64,000 bases of DNA, from assembly GCA_020252485.1 (NCBI GenBank), contig JADCCX010000033.1:1-64000 (forward strand), given 5' to 3'. Below are positions 28,583-37,890 of the stretch, in pieces; position 1 is the first letter of the stretch, and each line of letters opens with the position of its first letter. The translations under genes and the position numbers were made by a program. A model generated the notes under the pieces. The model saw only the letters and a list, made by a program, of their open reading frames with translations, was not told the DNA's origin and did not search any database. Source of the DNA: Methylocystis sp. (GTDB taxonomy: Bacteria; Pseudomonadota; Alphaproteobacteria; Rhizobiales; Beijerinckiaceae).

Positions 28583-29070
28583 GCCTATCCGCGCCCACGC
28601 TCCTGCTCGTTGAGCATGACACGGCGTTGTTTTCCTGTGGTCATGCCAGCCTGGACGAATGGCTGAAACGGCGCGCGCTTTCCAATCAAAAGGCCGGGGC
28701 CTCGCGAACCTATGTGGTGATCGAAGCGAACCGCGTCATAGCCTATTATGCCCTGGCCTCGGGCGCGCTGACCTCAACGCTCGCCACTGGCAAGCTCAAG
28801 CGCAACATGCCTGATCCAATTCCCATGGCCATTCTCGGGCGGCTAGCAATTACTCAGGGGTTTCAAGGGAAAGGTCTCGGACGCGCGCTCTTTCGGGACG
28901 CCGCTTTACGCATCTTGTCCGCAGCTGAAACCATCGGCATTCGCGGCCTGCTGGTCCATGCCATTTCTGATGAAGCTGCTGCGTTTTACAATGCGCTTGG
29001 GCTGGAACCATCGATATCTGAGCCACGAACCATGATGGTCACTCTCGCCGACCTGCACGCGGCCCTATGA
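28579..29070 (+). CDS. tacT: GNAT-family toxin (TacT-like)
   Basis: A 163-residue acetyltransferase toxin. Characterised relatives acetylate the amino group of charged tRNA and so stop translation. Diagnostic stretches are HDTALFSCGHASLDEWLKRRA, SRTYVV, the acetyl-CoA pyrophosphate loop QGFQGKGLGRALFRDA and the C-terminal EAAAFYNALGLEPS with the catalytic-type Tyr. It is translationally coupled to the antitoxin. Such pairs stabilise islands, consistent with a position between the att site and the integrase. Confidence 0.87.
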   Translation: MSLSAPTLLLVEHDTALFSCGHASLDEWLKRRALSNQKAGASRTYVVIEANRVIAYYALASGALTSTLATGKLKRNMPDPIPMAILGRLAITQGFQGKGLGRALFRDAALRILSAAETIGIRGLLVHAISDEAAAFYNALGLEPSISEPRTMMVTLADLHAAL

Positions 29071-29138
29071 CAGTTTGCCTCAAACTGTTCCAAATCATAC
29101 CCTGACAGAGCTGCGCCTTGGGTGTCATCCTGCGCGAC

Positions 29139-30344
29139 ATGCGCAAGAAGCTCACACCCAAGCTGATCGACAACCTGCCAGCCGCGACGACCAAGCGGTA
29201 TGAGGTTCGCGACGAGGTCGTGACCGGTCTGATGGTCCGCGTGTCCTACACGGGAGCCAAGGTCTGGTGTCTTGCCGCGACGGTGAAGGATCGTCCGCGC
29301 CGGATCAAACTTGGGACCTATCCTGTGCTCAGCCTGGCAGACGCCCGCGACAAGGCGCGTGATGTCTTGCGTCAGGTCCAACTCGGCAGTTTCGAGGATG
29401 AGCCAGAGACCCGGCTCACCTTCGGTGAGGCCATTCCTCAGTTCATCGAAATCTATGCCCGGCCACGCAATCGCAGCTGGAAATCGGCCGAGCGTGCGCT
29501 CGCCAAGTTCTCAGCCTTGAACGACATTCCTATCGACGCCATCAAGCGCGGCAACGTGGTCAAGATCCTCGATGACATGATGGCATCGGGAATGGGCACG
29601 GGAACGAACCGGGCGCTTGCAGCGATCAAGAAGCTGTTCTCATGGTGCGTCGATCGCGGCACCCTTGAGATAAACCCGATTGCCGCATTGAGAGCTCCTG
29701 CAAAGGAGGTGTCGCGCGACCGTGTTTTGACGACCGAAGAGCTGTTCGCCTGCTGGCAGGCCGCCGAGAACGAGGGCTTCCCTTTCGAGCCCTTAGCCAA
29801 GCTCGTGATCCTGACAGGGCAACGGCGCGGAGAGGTCGCCGGCATGCAATGGTCAGAGTTGGACCTCGCGGGCGCTACATGGACCATCCCGGCCAAGCGC
29901 GCCAAGAATGCCACGCAACACGTTGTGCCCTTGGCGCCCTTGGCAGTCTCGCTCCTGAGCGCCCTCCCCCGCTTTGCCGGTTCGGACTTCGTGTTCACAA
30001 CTACGGGCAAGACACCGATCTCCGGCTTCGGGCGTCTCAAAGCGCGGCTGGAGAAAGCCTCTGGCGCTGATGACTGGCGCATGCACGACATTCGCCGCAC
30101 CGTCGCAACCAACCTGGCGGTTATGGGCATCCAGCCGCATGTCATTGAGGCTGTGCTCAACCACAAGAGCGGTATCGTCTCCGGTGTAGCCGCCGTTTAT
30201 AATCGTCATGCCTACGCGCAGGAGAAGCGAGAGGCGCTGACGAAATGGGCTGAGCATGTCGAGAAACACGTCGGGCAACGAGCCTTGGCACCGGGCTTAC
30301 CGTCGCTTGACATGGGGCGAGACGAGACCCGCGTGGCCGCCTGA
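29139..30344 (+). CDS. Tyrosine-type site-specific integrase
   Basis: A 401-residue integrase with the N-terminal DUF4102 arm-binding domain (LTPKLIDNLPAATTKRYEVRD), a core-binding SAM-like domain (about 95-185) and a catalytic domain. Catalytic residues seen are Arg229 (GQRRGE), His316 and Arg319 (HDIRR), and a tyrosine nucleophile in YNRHAY (Tyr354 or Tyr359). The usual second His position reads LNHKSG. ATG 29139 is preferred; a TTG at 29118 is possible. It should catalyse recombination between the tRNA-Phe att sites. Integrity of the frame suggests it may still be active. Confidence 0.9.
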   Translation: MRKKLTPKLIDNLPAATTKRYEVRDEVVTGLMVRVSYTGAKVWCLAATVKDRPRRIKLGTYPVLSLADARDKARDVLRQVQLGSFEDEPETRLTFGEAIPQFIEIYARPRNRSWKSAERALAKFSALNDIPIDAIKRGNVVKILDDMMASGMGTGTNRALAAIKKLFSWCVDRGTLEINPIAALRAPAKEVSRDRVLTTEELFACWQAAENEGFPFEPLAKLVILTGQRRGEVAGMQWSELDLAGATWTIPAKRAKNATQHVVPLAPLAVSLLSALPRFAGSDFVFTTTGKTPISGFGRLKARLEKASGADDWRMHDIRRTVATNLAVMGIQPHVIEAVLNHKSGIVSGVAAVYNRHAYAQEKREALTKWAEHVEKHVGQRALAPGLPSLDMGRDETRVAA

Positions 30345-30960
30345 CTGCGTTCCGCCGCAGGAGCGCTTTAGCGACGCGACCCTGAAGAAGCTGTTGCCAG
30401 CAAGCCCATTGCTAACGATCGATCAACGGCGAACGCTTCAGCAAGACCTCCGCGACATTGCCGAAGATTTCCTCACGGTGGCGCTGACCACTCCGCTGGG
30501 CGTCAAGCTTGGCCCGCCGGACATGTCCTCAAGCAAGAGGGCCGTTTGGGTAGAGAGGCATTTGTTCAACCCGGCAAGCAAGCTCCTTGAGGCATTGTCT
30601 GCCGCCAATGCGCCGACGCGGTCGGGATGGCCCGACTTGCTCAACGCCGATGGACCCGACCGCGCCACGCTAATCCGCGAACTTCACGCGCTGCGAGACT
30701 ATGCCCGCGACCTTGTCTGGAACCTTCAGAGCCGCTCCGAAACGACAAAGGCCGTAGCACGAAAAGACCGGCAGTCATCACGCGGCGCCAATCACACGCA
30801 GGAATTTCGACTCGATCTCGCCAGTGCAGTTCGCGAGGTTTTTGAACCCGCATTTCCCAGATGGCCGCGCCCATTCATGACGAAGACCGAAGATTATGAT
30901 ATAAGAATCAATGTGTTGCAGGTAATCAGAGCGGCTGGGCATGGAGCTTGTGACGGGTGA
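30256..30960 (+). CDS. Hypothetical island protein, interrupted by an IS
   Basis: The reading starts at ATG 30256 inside the last 89 bp of the integrase gene and runs on with good codon bias to about 30900 (for example TIDQRRTLQQDLRDIAEDFLTVAL). The last 20 or so codons read into the left end of the IS1380-type element, so the native C-terminus is lost. No domain recognised; it is helical and hydrophilic, with no signal or membrane segment. Genes following an integrase with such an overlap are usually accessory. Whether the product is made in this truncated form is unknown. Confidence 0.5.
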   Translation: MSRNTSGNEPWHRAYRRLTWGETRPAWPPDCVPPQERFSDATLKKLLPASPLLTIDQRRTLQQDLRDIAEDFLTVALTTPLGVKLGPPDMSSSKRAVWVERHLFNPASKLLEALSAANAPTRSGWPDLLNADGPDRATLIRELHALRDYARDLVWNLQSRSETTKAVARKDRQSSRGANHTQEFRLDLASAVREVFEPAFPRWPRPFMTKTEDYDIRINVLQVIRAAGHGACDG

Positions 30961-32292
30961 ACTGGAAACGGGCGATCTGCGGGTCGCTCTCGACCGCCGC
31001 CTCAAGCTGGAGTTCCATGGTTCGCGGGTTACGTCGGATGCCGGGTTGCTCGCCTTCCGGGAACTGGACGATGCCCTTGGCCTGACCGAGATGGCCGGGC
31101 AAGTGCTGGCCGACTTAAGGACCGGCAAGAACAATCGCCACACCCTGACGGCGCAGTTCCGGCAATCGGTGTTCGGCCGTCTTGCCGGATAGGAGGATGT
31201 CAATGACGCCGACCGCCTCGGCCATGACCCGGCGATGCGCTGGATCGTTGGCGGCAGGGCCGTGACCAAGGAAGCCGCTTCGACGAGCCAGATGGGTCGC
31301 TTCGAGACCGAGGTGCTGGCCGACAAGGCCAACCTCGCCGTCCTGGCCGACCTGTCGGGGAGATGGATCGACGCCGTTCATGCCCGCCGCCCGACCAATG
31401 TCGTGGTGCTCGACATGGACTCAAGCGTCAGCCCAACCTACGGCAAGCAGGAAGGTGCCGCCGACAACGGTCACGTCGGCTGCACCTGCTACCATCCGCT
31501 GTTCGTCTTCAACCAGTTTGGCGATCTGGATCGGACCACGCTGCGTTCCGGCAATGTCCACAGCGCCGACGACTGGCGCTCGGTGCTGGAACCTGTGGTG
31601 GCGCGGTATCGGGACCGGGCCAAGCGGCGGTTCTTCCGGGGTGATGCCGCCCCGCCCTGCCCGACCTGTACGACTACCTGGAAGCCGAAGGCTACAAGTA
31701 CACCATCGGCCTTAAGGCCAACGCTGTCCTTCAGGGTCATATCGCCCACCTGCTGAAACGCCCCGTAGGACGCCCGCCCATGCAGGTCCAGCGGTTCCCT
31801 GCCAGCTTCAGCTATCAGGCCAAATCATGGAGCCGGAAGCGGCGCGTGGTCGCCAAGGTGGAGTGGCATCCCGGCGAACTCTATCCCCGCGTCGGGTTCA
31901 TCGTCACCAACCTGGCCCGGCCCGCGAACCGCATTGTCGCATTCTACAACCAACGCGGCACGGCGGAGCAGTGGATCAACGAGGGCAAGAACGCGTTGAA
32001 GTGGACGCGGCTGTCCTGCAGCGCGATGAATGCAAACGCCGTCCGCCTCCAGCTTCACGCTCTGGCTTACAACCTGTCCAACTTCCTGCGCACACTCGCC
32101 CTGCCGGAGGAGATGGAAAGCTGGTCGCTGACCACCATCCGCGAGAAGGTGGTGAAGATCGGCGCGAAGGTGATCGCCCACGCCCGCTACGCCGTTTTCC
32201 AGATGGCAGAGGCCGCCGTGCCGCGTGACCTGTCCCGGCGCATCCTCGACATGATCGACGATCTCCGGCCGCGAAAGCCAACACCATGCTGA
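30941..32292 (+). pseudogene. IS1380-family transposase, inactivated
   Basis: Read together, three segments make one IS1380-type transposase: 30941-31192, 31193-about 31650, and about 31650-32292. The first ends at an amber stop (TAG 31190-31192) where the family continues GRLAG-Y-EDVNDADRLGHDP in the same frame. A frameshift near 31645 (after RRFFRGDAA) moves the reading to another frame that continues LPDLYDYLEAEGYKYT. The DDE-type regions (VVLDMDSS, RGDAA, NEGKNALKW) are otherwise well preserved, so inactivation is recent. Likely element ends lie near 30899 and 32340 (taagaatc / gattcctta). Confidence 0.85.
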
Positions 32293-32474
32293 CGGGAGAA
32301 CGCGGTCGCACAAAGCAGGTGACCCCAAGATTCCTTAATGCGTCAGGATGGTAGATTTCACTTGTTGCGACCTTGGCTGGAGACAAGATTCCTGACTTCG
32401 GTTGAGTGTCCAGCGAATCTTCGGTGTCCTTCGAGGCTTCGCTCGATGTGGGTTTTCGCGCCTGGAGTGTGTCG

Positions 32475-33407
32475 GTGAAAGTTGTCCTTCTCGATGGCGG
32501 CACAAGCCTCGAACTTCAGAACCGCTCCTCTAACAAGGCCCCGCGTCATTGGTCGGCCGAGTATCTGATGTCAGAGCCCGATCTCGTCCGTCAGGTGCAT
32601 CTGGACTACATCCTTGCCGGCGCGAAGGTGATCACCGTCAACAGCTACTCCTCGACGTTCACGCGGATGGCGATGGTCGGCGCGGCCGACAAGGTGCCGG
32701 AGCTGCAGCGGATTGCCTGCGAACTCGCGCAGCGGGCGCGCGACATGGCAGGGCCGGCCGGAGCCGATGTCGCGATCGCGGGCTGCATCCCGCCGCTTAA
32801 CGGCACCTATCGCCCCGACCGCGTGCGCGCATTCAAGACCAATCATGACGAATACAGCCGGCTGGGAGAACTTCAGGCCCCTCATGTTGACATCTTTATC
32901 TGCGAGACCATGTCGACCGCTGAAGAGGGTCGGGCCGCTGCGGCCGCAATGCAGCCATTCGGCAAAGCGGTCTGGGTCGGCTGGTCGCTCATGGACAACG
33001 GACCGTGGCTGCGCTCCGCCGAGTCCGTCGCAACCGCAGCGCGGGCGCTGAACGGGCTTCGTGTAGATGCTGTGCTGGCCAATTGCTGCCCGCCCGAAAG
33101 CATCACCTCCTCAATGCCGGCGCTCGTGGCAACGGGATTCACCACCGGCGGGTACGCGAACGGTTTCTCGGCAATTCCTGCAACATTCTTGCCCGGCAAC
33201 ACCAAGGAGCAACTGAAGAGCCGACGCGATCTCGATCCCGCAGCTTATTCAGCCTTTGTCCTCAATTGGATCGAGCAAGGCGCAACCATTGTCGGTGGAT
33301 GCTGCGAAGTCGGGCCAGCACATATAGCGCACTTGCGCGATGAACTGCTGGCCGCTGGTCACGAGATCGCCAGCTCTCCCCGGACTGCTGCGCCGACACA
33401 CGCCTGA
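32475..33407 (+). CDS. Homocysteine S-methyltransferase family protein
   Basis: A 310-residue zinc methyltransferase of the homocysteine S-methyltransferase (MmuM/BHMT) fold. It has the N-terminal LLDGGTSLEL (family LDGG), the NSYSST segment, ANCCPPESI and VGGCCEVGPAHI, which supply the zinc cysteines. It moves a methyl group from S-methylmethionine, a betaine or a similar sulfonium/ammonium compound to homocysteine. GTG 32475 is preceded by GGAG 9 bp upstream; the GTG at 32406 would add 23 atypical residues. It lies at the 3' side of, and convergent with, the methyl-catabolic operon, which suggests a shared role in methyl-group handling. Confidence 0.83.
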   Translation: MKVVLLDGGTSLELQNRSSNKAPRHWSAEYLMSEPDLVRQVHLDYILAGAKVITVNSYSSTFTRMAMVGAADKVPELQRIACELAQRARDMAGPAGADVAIAGCIPPLNGTYRPDRVRAFKTNHDEYSRLGELQAPHVDIFICETMSTAEEGRAAAAAMQPFGKAVWVGWSLMDNGPWLRSAESVATAARALNGLRVDAVLANCCPPESITSSMPALVATGFTTGGYANGFSAIPATFLPGNTKEQLKSRRDLDPAAYSAFVLNWIEQGATIVGGCCEVGPAHIAHLRDELLAAGHEIASSPRTAAPTHA

Positions 33408-33425
33408 GGCCGCATTTCGACTGCT

Positions 33426-34427
33426 TCAGTTTCCCTTAACCCCGGCTTCGCGGATCAGTGGAGTCCACTTGTCGACCTCTGACTGCAGATGGGCCTTAAG
33501 TGCAGCAGGCGTGGCGAGCTCCAGCTTCACGGGATCGCTGTGCAGCTTGTTGAAACGCTCAACGACCCGGGGATCGCGCAAAGCCTTTTGCACGGCTTCG
33601 TTAAGCTTCTGCCGCACATCGACCGGCAAGCCCTTCGGAGCCCAGAGTCCGTGCCAGCCATTGACGTCAAAGCCGGCGAGCCCCGTCTCGGCAAGCGTCG
33701 GCAGATCAGGCAGGGATGATGCGCGGGCAGAGGTTGTGGTCGCTATGCCTTTGATTTTTCCATCGACGATCAATCCAGTGGTCGCAGGTGTACCGTCGCA
33801 CAACAGATCGAAGCGTTGGCCGACGAGATCGGTCATGGCCGGTCCCGTGCCGCGGTAGGCGACCCCGGTCATCGTCACGCCTGCGTGGCGCATCAGCATG
33901 AGCATGCAGAGGTGGGAGGCCGACCCTGGGCCACCATGGCCGTAGGTCGCCTTGTCCTTCTGGCTCCGCATCCATTCGAGCAATTCGCCTGTTGTTATCA
34001 CCGGCAGATCGGACCTGACGACGATCGTCATCGGAACGTCGACGATGCGTCCGATGTGGTCGAAACTCTCGATGACGTTGTAGGGCAAATTCTCATACAT
34101 CGCCGGCGCGGTCGCATGAGCGATGTGCCAGAACCCTATCGTGTAGCCATCGGCCTGAGCCCGGGCGAGGCGGCCCATTCCCAGCGTGCCGCCCGCTCCG
34201 GCTGCGTTCTCCACGACCACATTCTGCTGGAGCGCCTCACCAAGGGCGCTCGCGAGAATACGTCCGACGCCATCTGTCGGGCCGCCGGCGCTGGTCGGAA
34301 TGATCATGGTGATGGTACGCGTGGGGTAGCTGACCTGCGCCGCTGCAGAGAAGCCGGCCATCAGGACTGCCAGGCCACCAAAAACTGTGAGCCAATGATG
34401 TAGCCTGTATCGCACTCGTTCCGTCAT
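33426..34427 (-). CDS. TctC-type tripartite tricarboxylate transporter binding protein
   Basis: A 333-residue periplasmic binding protein (Bug/TctC family). The signal peptide ends about residue 30 (AGFSAAAQ), and the mature part opens with YPTRTITMIIPTSAGGPTDGVGR. The VENAAGAGG and AYRGTGPAMTDLVG motifs fit the family. It has a strong ribosome site (GGGAGGAG). No TctA or TctB membrane partner is in the window, as is common for Bug proteins, so the partner or a sensing role is unknown. It is last in the seven-gene minus-strand operon. Confidence 0.87.
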   Translation of the reverse strand: MTERVRYRLHHWLTVFGGLAVLMAGFSAAAQVSYPTRTITMIIPTSAGGPTDGVGRILASALGEALQQNVVVENAAGAGGTLGMGRLARAQADGYTIGFWHIAHATAPAMYENLPYNVIESFDHIGRIVDVPMTIVVRSDLPVITTGELLEWMRSQKDKATYGHGGPGSASHLCMLMLMRHAGVTMTGVAYRGTGPAMTDLVGQRFDLLCDGTPATTGLIVDGKIKGIATTTSARASSLPDLPTLAETGLAGFDVNGWHGLWAPKGLPVDVRQKLNEAVQKALRDPRVVERFNKLHSDPVKLELATPAALKAHLQSEVDKWTPLIREAGVKGN

Positions 34428-34539
34428 TTGCGCGCTCCTCCCAACTATCGGTTCTCGCTGGCCTCATTGTTTCGTCAACTGGCTGGCCATCCCGCACCAG
34501 CCTCAACAGCACAGTCCCTCTGGCCGGTCGATCTGGTAT

Positions 34540-35400
34540 TCAGTCCGCAAAAACCACTGTCTTCTGGCCATTCATGACAACCCGGTGCTGCAGGTGATAG
34601 CGCACCGCGCGGCCAAGAACGCGTCGTTCGATATCACGTCCCTTGCGCACCAAGTCATCAGGGTTGTCACGATGCATGATCCGCTCGACATCTTGCTCAA
34701 TGATCGGACCCTCATCCAAGTCGCAGGTGACGTAGTGGGCCGTTGCGCCAATCAATTTGACGCCGCGCTGGTGCGCCTGGTGATAGGGTTTGGCACCCTT
34801 GAAGCCCGGCAGGAATGAATGATGAATGTTGATGCAGCGACCGGCGAGTTTTGCAGTCAACCCATCCGAGAGAACCCGCATGTAGCGGGCGAGAACAACA
34901 AGGTCGGTGTCTGTGCTGCGGATCAGCTCCCAGATGGCGGTTTCCTGCTCGAGCTTGGTCGCCTTCGTCACCGGCAAGTGGTGAAACGGTACGCCGTGAA
35001 AGTCAATTCCGGCGTACGTCTCCCGCGGGTGGTTTGAGACGATGGCCGAGACATCCATAACCAGCTCGCCGATGCGCCATCGGTACAGCAGATCTGCCAG
35101 GCAGTGATCCTGCTTTGATGCCAGCAGCATGACGCGCTGACGCTCGTCGGATGATGCCAGCGTCCAACTCATGCCGAACTGTTCCGCGATCGCGCCAAAG
35201 GCTCTGCGCGGATGTTCGTCCTCCTGCTTCCCGGTTGAAGCGAAGACGACACGCATGAAGAACTGCCCTGTCTCGGCATCGTCGAACTGCTGGGCGTCAA
35301 GGATGTTGAAACCGTAGTCGAACAGATGCGTGGCAACGGCAGCCACAATACCCGGCCGATCAGCACAGGACAGCGTCAGAATGAAGGGTCTCGCCGTCAT
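34540..35400 (-). CDS. purU: Formyltetrahydrofolate deformylase
   Basis: A 286-residue enzyme that hydrolyses 10-formyl-THF to formate and THF. An N-terminal ACT domain ([21 protein letters not shown], about residues 5-85) is followed by a formyltransferase domain with [38 protein letters not shown] and the catalytic Asn/His/Asp set. The start at 35400 follows GGAGTCTGGAG; a longer reading to 35562 overlaps the previous gene and is rejected. In purine metabolism PurU balances the C1 pool. Next to a methylene-THF reductase-like gene and a demethylase it probably ends a methyl-oxidation route, as PurU does in chloromethane-degrading methylotrophs. Confidence 0.92.
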   Translation of the reverse strand: MTARPFILTLSCADRPGIVAAVATHLFDYGFNILDAQQFDDAETGQFFMRVVFASTGKQEDEHPRRAFGAIAEQFGMSWTLASSDERQRVMLLASKQDHCLADLLYRWRIGELVMDVSAIVSNHPRETYAGIDFHGVPFHHLPVTKATKLEQETAIWELIRSTDTDLVVLARYMRVLSDGLTAKLAGRCINIHHSFLPGFKGAKPYHQAHQRGVKLIGATAHYVTCDLDEGPIIEQDVERIMHRDNPDDLVRKGRDIERRVLGRAVRYHLQHRVVMNGQKTVVFAD

Positions 35401-35479
35401 GTGAAAAACTCCAGACTCCTGTTGACGAGATTTGTCATTCGGATCGCCGATGGGACGTGCGCTCCAGGTCCAGCTGGCC

Positions 35480-36373
35480 TCATCGTTTGGCCATCTCGGT
35501 TGCGATCCAGTCCGCAGTCGCGATCGCGCCGCCAAATGCGAAAAAGTGAGCGCCGGCAACATTTGGCCTGTTGCGTCCAGTAAGGTGAGCTGCGACCGGC
35601 GCCAGCTCTCTAAGCGGGTCGCTGCTTGTGGCTAGCAGGAAGCTCTTGCTTCCCATCCGGACAAGCGACCCGAACGAATTCGCAACGCCGCAGGTTTGCG
35701 CATAGCGCGCCAGGGACATCAAGCTTGTCGGTCCTGCGACTCCTATATGCAGCGCGACCTGAGGATACCGCGACGCTACGGTATCGATGCAGGTCGTGAT
35801 CCGCTCGGGTGTAAAGCAGAGTTGGGTCACGAGACTGACCGAAAGACCCATTGCTGAGGCGCGCTTGATCTTGCGATCCAACGCATCCTCAAGCTGTTGT
35901 GCTGGTATGCATGGGTGCTCTTCCGGGTAGACCGCAAAAGAGATTTCTCTGATACCGAATTCGGCGATAGCTGGATCTGCCAGAACCGCTTCGGCATCGG
36001 CAAAGGGACCGGACGCGTCCCCAAGGTCGCCGCCGATGAGCAGCAGGCGCCGGACACCCGCCCGGCGGCACGCGGTCCTCAGGAACGCGGTAAGTTCCTC
36101 ACGCGAGGCTATGCGCCGGGCTGCAATATGCGGAACGGGGCGCAGACCGGCCTTGTGAAGGCTCTGCACTGCCAACAAGGATTGCACCAGCGAATGGCGT
36201 GGCAGATGGCTGATGAAGACACTTGTCCCCTGCGGAAGCTTGGCTGCAATGGCCGCCGCATCCTGCGCCCGGTTTGGGCCGAGTTCGACGGAGGCATTGC
36301 TCAGGAGTTGACCGAGCGCCGTCTCTCCGGTGAGCGCCGCGCTGTCGTATCGGCCTGCCTGAAGCTCGCTCAT
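35480..36373 (-). CDS. Methylenetetrahydrofolate reductase-like protein
   Basis: A 297-residue TIM-barrel protein of the MTHFR superfamily. Signatures include [36 protein letters not shown] and [13 protein letters not shown], the last three corresponding to the flavin/folate region of MetF. Length is close to MetF, but overall divergence is high. It probably oxidises methyl-THF to methylene-THF in this setting. Its ATG overlaps the demethylase stop (ATGA), which shows tight coupling. It is not the likely housekeeping metF. Confidence 0.8.
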   Translation of the reverse strand: MSELQAGRYDSAALTGETALGQLLSNASVELGPNRAQDAAAIAAKLPQGTSVFISHLPRHSLVQSLLAVQSLHKAGLRPVPHIAARRIASREELTAFLRTACRRAGVRRLLLIGGDLGDASGPFADAEAVLADPAIAEFGIREISFAVYPEEHPCIPAQQLEDALDRKIKRASAMGLSVSLVTQLCFTPERITTCIDTVASRYPQVALHIGVAGPTSLMSLARYAQTCGVANSFGSLVRMGSKSFLLATSSDPLRELAPVAAHLTGRNRPNVAGAHFFAFGGAIATADWIATEMAKR

Positions 36374-37494
36374 GCGAATGGCAATGCGGAAACCGTTCCG
36401 TGTCTCTTTGCGCCGTCAGCGCACAGCACCGTGACCTTCTGGCCAGGCTCCCAATATCCCCTGTCGATCATGGACAGGCCGACATTGCACTCCAGTCGGG
36501 GCGACCAGCCGGCGGAGGTGATCTGCCCGATCTGCGGGCCATCGGCATCACCCGCCAGCACCGGCCACGGCTTGCCACAGGGAGGGCAGCGCCCACCGTC
36601 AAAAAGGACGCCCCGGATCTGGCGTTTCACGCCCTCTCGGGCCACGCGTTCGATGGCTGTGCGGCCGATATAGTCGATGGAACCGTCGAGCGTGCAGTAC
36701 TTTTCCATGCCGCATTCCAGCGGATTGTTTTCGCGCGTGAATTCATTGCCGTAGGAGAGAAGGCCCGCCTCGATCCGGTCCGGCACATTGGGGCAGCCCG
36801 GGCTGATCCCGTAGGGCTTCCCGGCTTCCCATATCATGTCCCAGAGAGCGGGGCCGAGATGGCTGCCGCGCAGGAACACTTCATAGCCGCCGGGCCGGGA
36901 ATAGCCGGTCCGTGCGATCACCTGTTTTGTGCCTTCGAACTCGAACAGGCCATATTTGAAGAAGCCGAGAGTGCGGATGCCTTCGCCAAAGATGGTCGCC
37001 AGGACGTCTGCTGCCTTGGGGCCTTGGACTGCAAGGGGCGAAACATCCGGCTCATCGACCGAGACACTGAGCCCGCGCCCCAACGCCAGTCCCTTGGCCC
37101 AGAGCATGACATCGGAGTCGGCGATGGAGAGCCAGAAATGGTCCTCTGCCAGCTTGAGAAGTACGGGATCATTGATCATCCCCCCATTCTCATCAGTGAT
37201 CGGGAGATAGAAGCATTGTCCCAGCTTCATCCGGCTGATGTTGCGCGGCGTCATCCATTGCACGAGCTTTGCCGCATCGGAGCCGGTGATCTCCACCTGA
37301 CGCTGGCAGGAAACATCCCAGATCTGCACCTGCTCGCGCAGGTGGAGGAAATCCTCCTCAACGGTTCTCTCGAATGCTTTCGGCAGCAGCATGTGATTGA
37401 CGACGGAAAACCCGCGCACGCCGACTGTCTCGACCCGATCAGTGTAAGGTGTGCGTCGGATGCGACGCGACATGTTCAGTCCCGAGGTGCTCAC
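36370..37494 (-). CDS. DmdA/GcvT-type THF-dependent demethylase
   Basis: A 374-residue aminomethyltransferase-fold protein. It resembles dimethylsulfoniopropionate demethylase DmdA more than glycine-cleavage T protein: the opening RRIRRTPYTDRVE, then NHMLLP, VQIWDVSCQRQVEI, the CFYLPITDENGGMINDPV block, RTGYSRPGGYEVF and NNPLECGMEKY. DmdA moves a methyl group from its substrate to THF, making 5-methyl-THF. Here the downstream MTHFR-like and PurU genes would take that methyl to formate. GTG 37494 has GGAG 9 bp upstream; ATG 37473 is possible. The substrate may be DMSP, another sulfonium or a quaternary/methoxylated compound. Confidence 0.82.
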   Translation of the reverse strand: MSTSGLNMSRRIRRTPYTDRVETVGVRGFSVVNHMLLPKAFERTVEEDFLHLREQVQIWDVSCQRQVEITGSDAAKLVQWMTPRNISRMKLGQCFYLPITDENGGMINDPVLLKLAEDHFWLSIADSDVMLWAKGLALGRGLSVSVDEPDVSPLAVQGPKAADVLATIFGEGIRTLGFFKYGLFEFEGTKQVIARTGYSRPGGYEVFLRGSHLGPALWDMIWEAGKPYGISPGCPNVPDRIEAGLLSYGNEFTRENNPLECGMEKYCTLDGSIDYIGRTAIERVAREGVKRQIRGVLFDGGRCPPCGKPWPVLAGDADGPQIGQITSAGWSPRLECNVGLSMIDRGYWEPGQKVTVLCADGAKRHGTVSALPFA

Positions 37495-37528
37495 CGGCGT
37501 CTCCGTGGTTCTTGTGTTCTTGGGAAGA

Positions 37529-37885
37529 TCAGCTCGACCACCAGACGGAGTATCCGTTCGGCGAGAGGATCACCGGCAAATGGTACTTGGCTTTTGCATC
37601 TGGCATGGCGAACCGCAGGACCACCTCGCCGACGATCTGACGTTCGTTTCGATCCGGCAGCTGGGCCGCGAAGTACGGCCCCGTCTCGAAGATGAGTTCG
37701 TACTGCGCCGCCGTATCGATCGCAGCGGCGTCGATCTCTTCCAAAAGCCGACCGCCAGGATCGGTCATTTTCCGGAAGACCGTTGTCCGGCTTCCATCCT
37801 TCGATAGTTTGAGAAGCGTGATCGGGATGCCGCCGGCGTGGGTGCCGTTGACGGCGTCGAGCGTGTGGGTCGAGACGATTGCCAT
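37529..37885 (-). CDS. Transthyretin/5-hydroxyisourate hydrolase-like protein
   Basis: A 118-residue protein of the HIUase family. The N-terminal catalytic His is in STHTLD (His7), the conserved Arg in TDPGGRLLEE and the second catalytic His in YHLPVILSP, so the catalytic set is kept. The hallmark C-terminal tetrapeptide YRGS is changed: the protein ends YSVWWSS. True HIUases open the ring of 5-hydroxyisourate in urate breakdown; no other urate gene is nearby. The change at the active-site rim suggests another cyclic amide or ureide substrate. It sits 5 bp after the TPP-enzyme stop inside the operon. Confidence 0.83.
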   Translation of the reverse strand: MAIVSTHTLDAVNGTHAGGIPITLLKLSKDGSRTTVFRKMTDPGGRLLEEIDAAAIDTAAQYELIFETGPYFAAQLPDRNERQIVGEVVLRFAMPDAKAKYHLPVILSPNGYSVWWSS

Positions 37886-37890
37886 GGCGC

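Noticed and set aside
36370-37494. Glycine cleavage T protein (gcvT)
   Set aside because: No gcvH or gcvP gene nearby, and the N-terminal and Pro/Cys motifs match the DmdA-like branch better.
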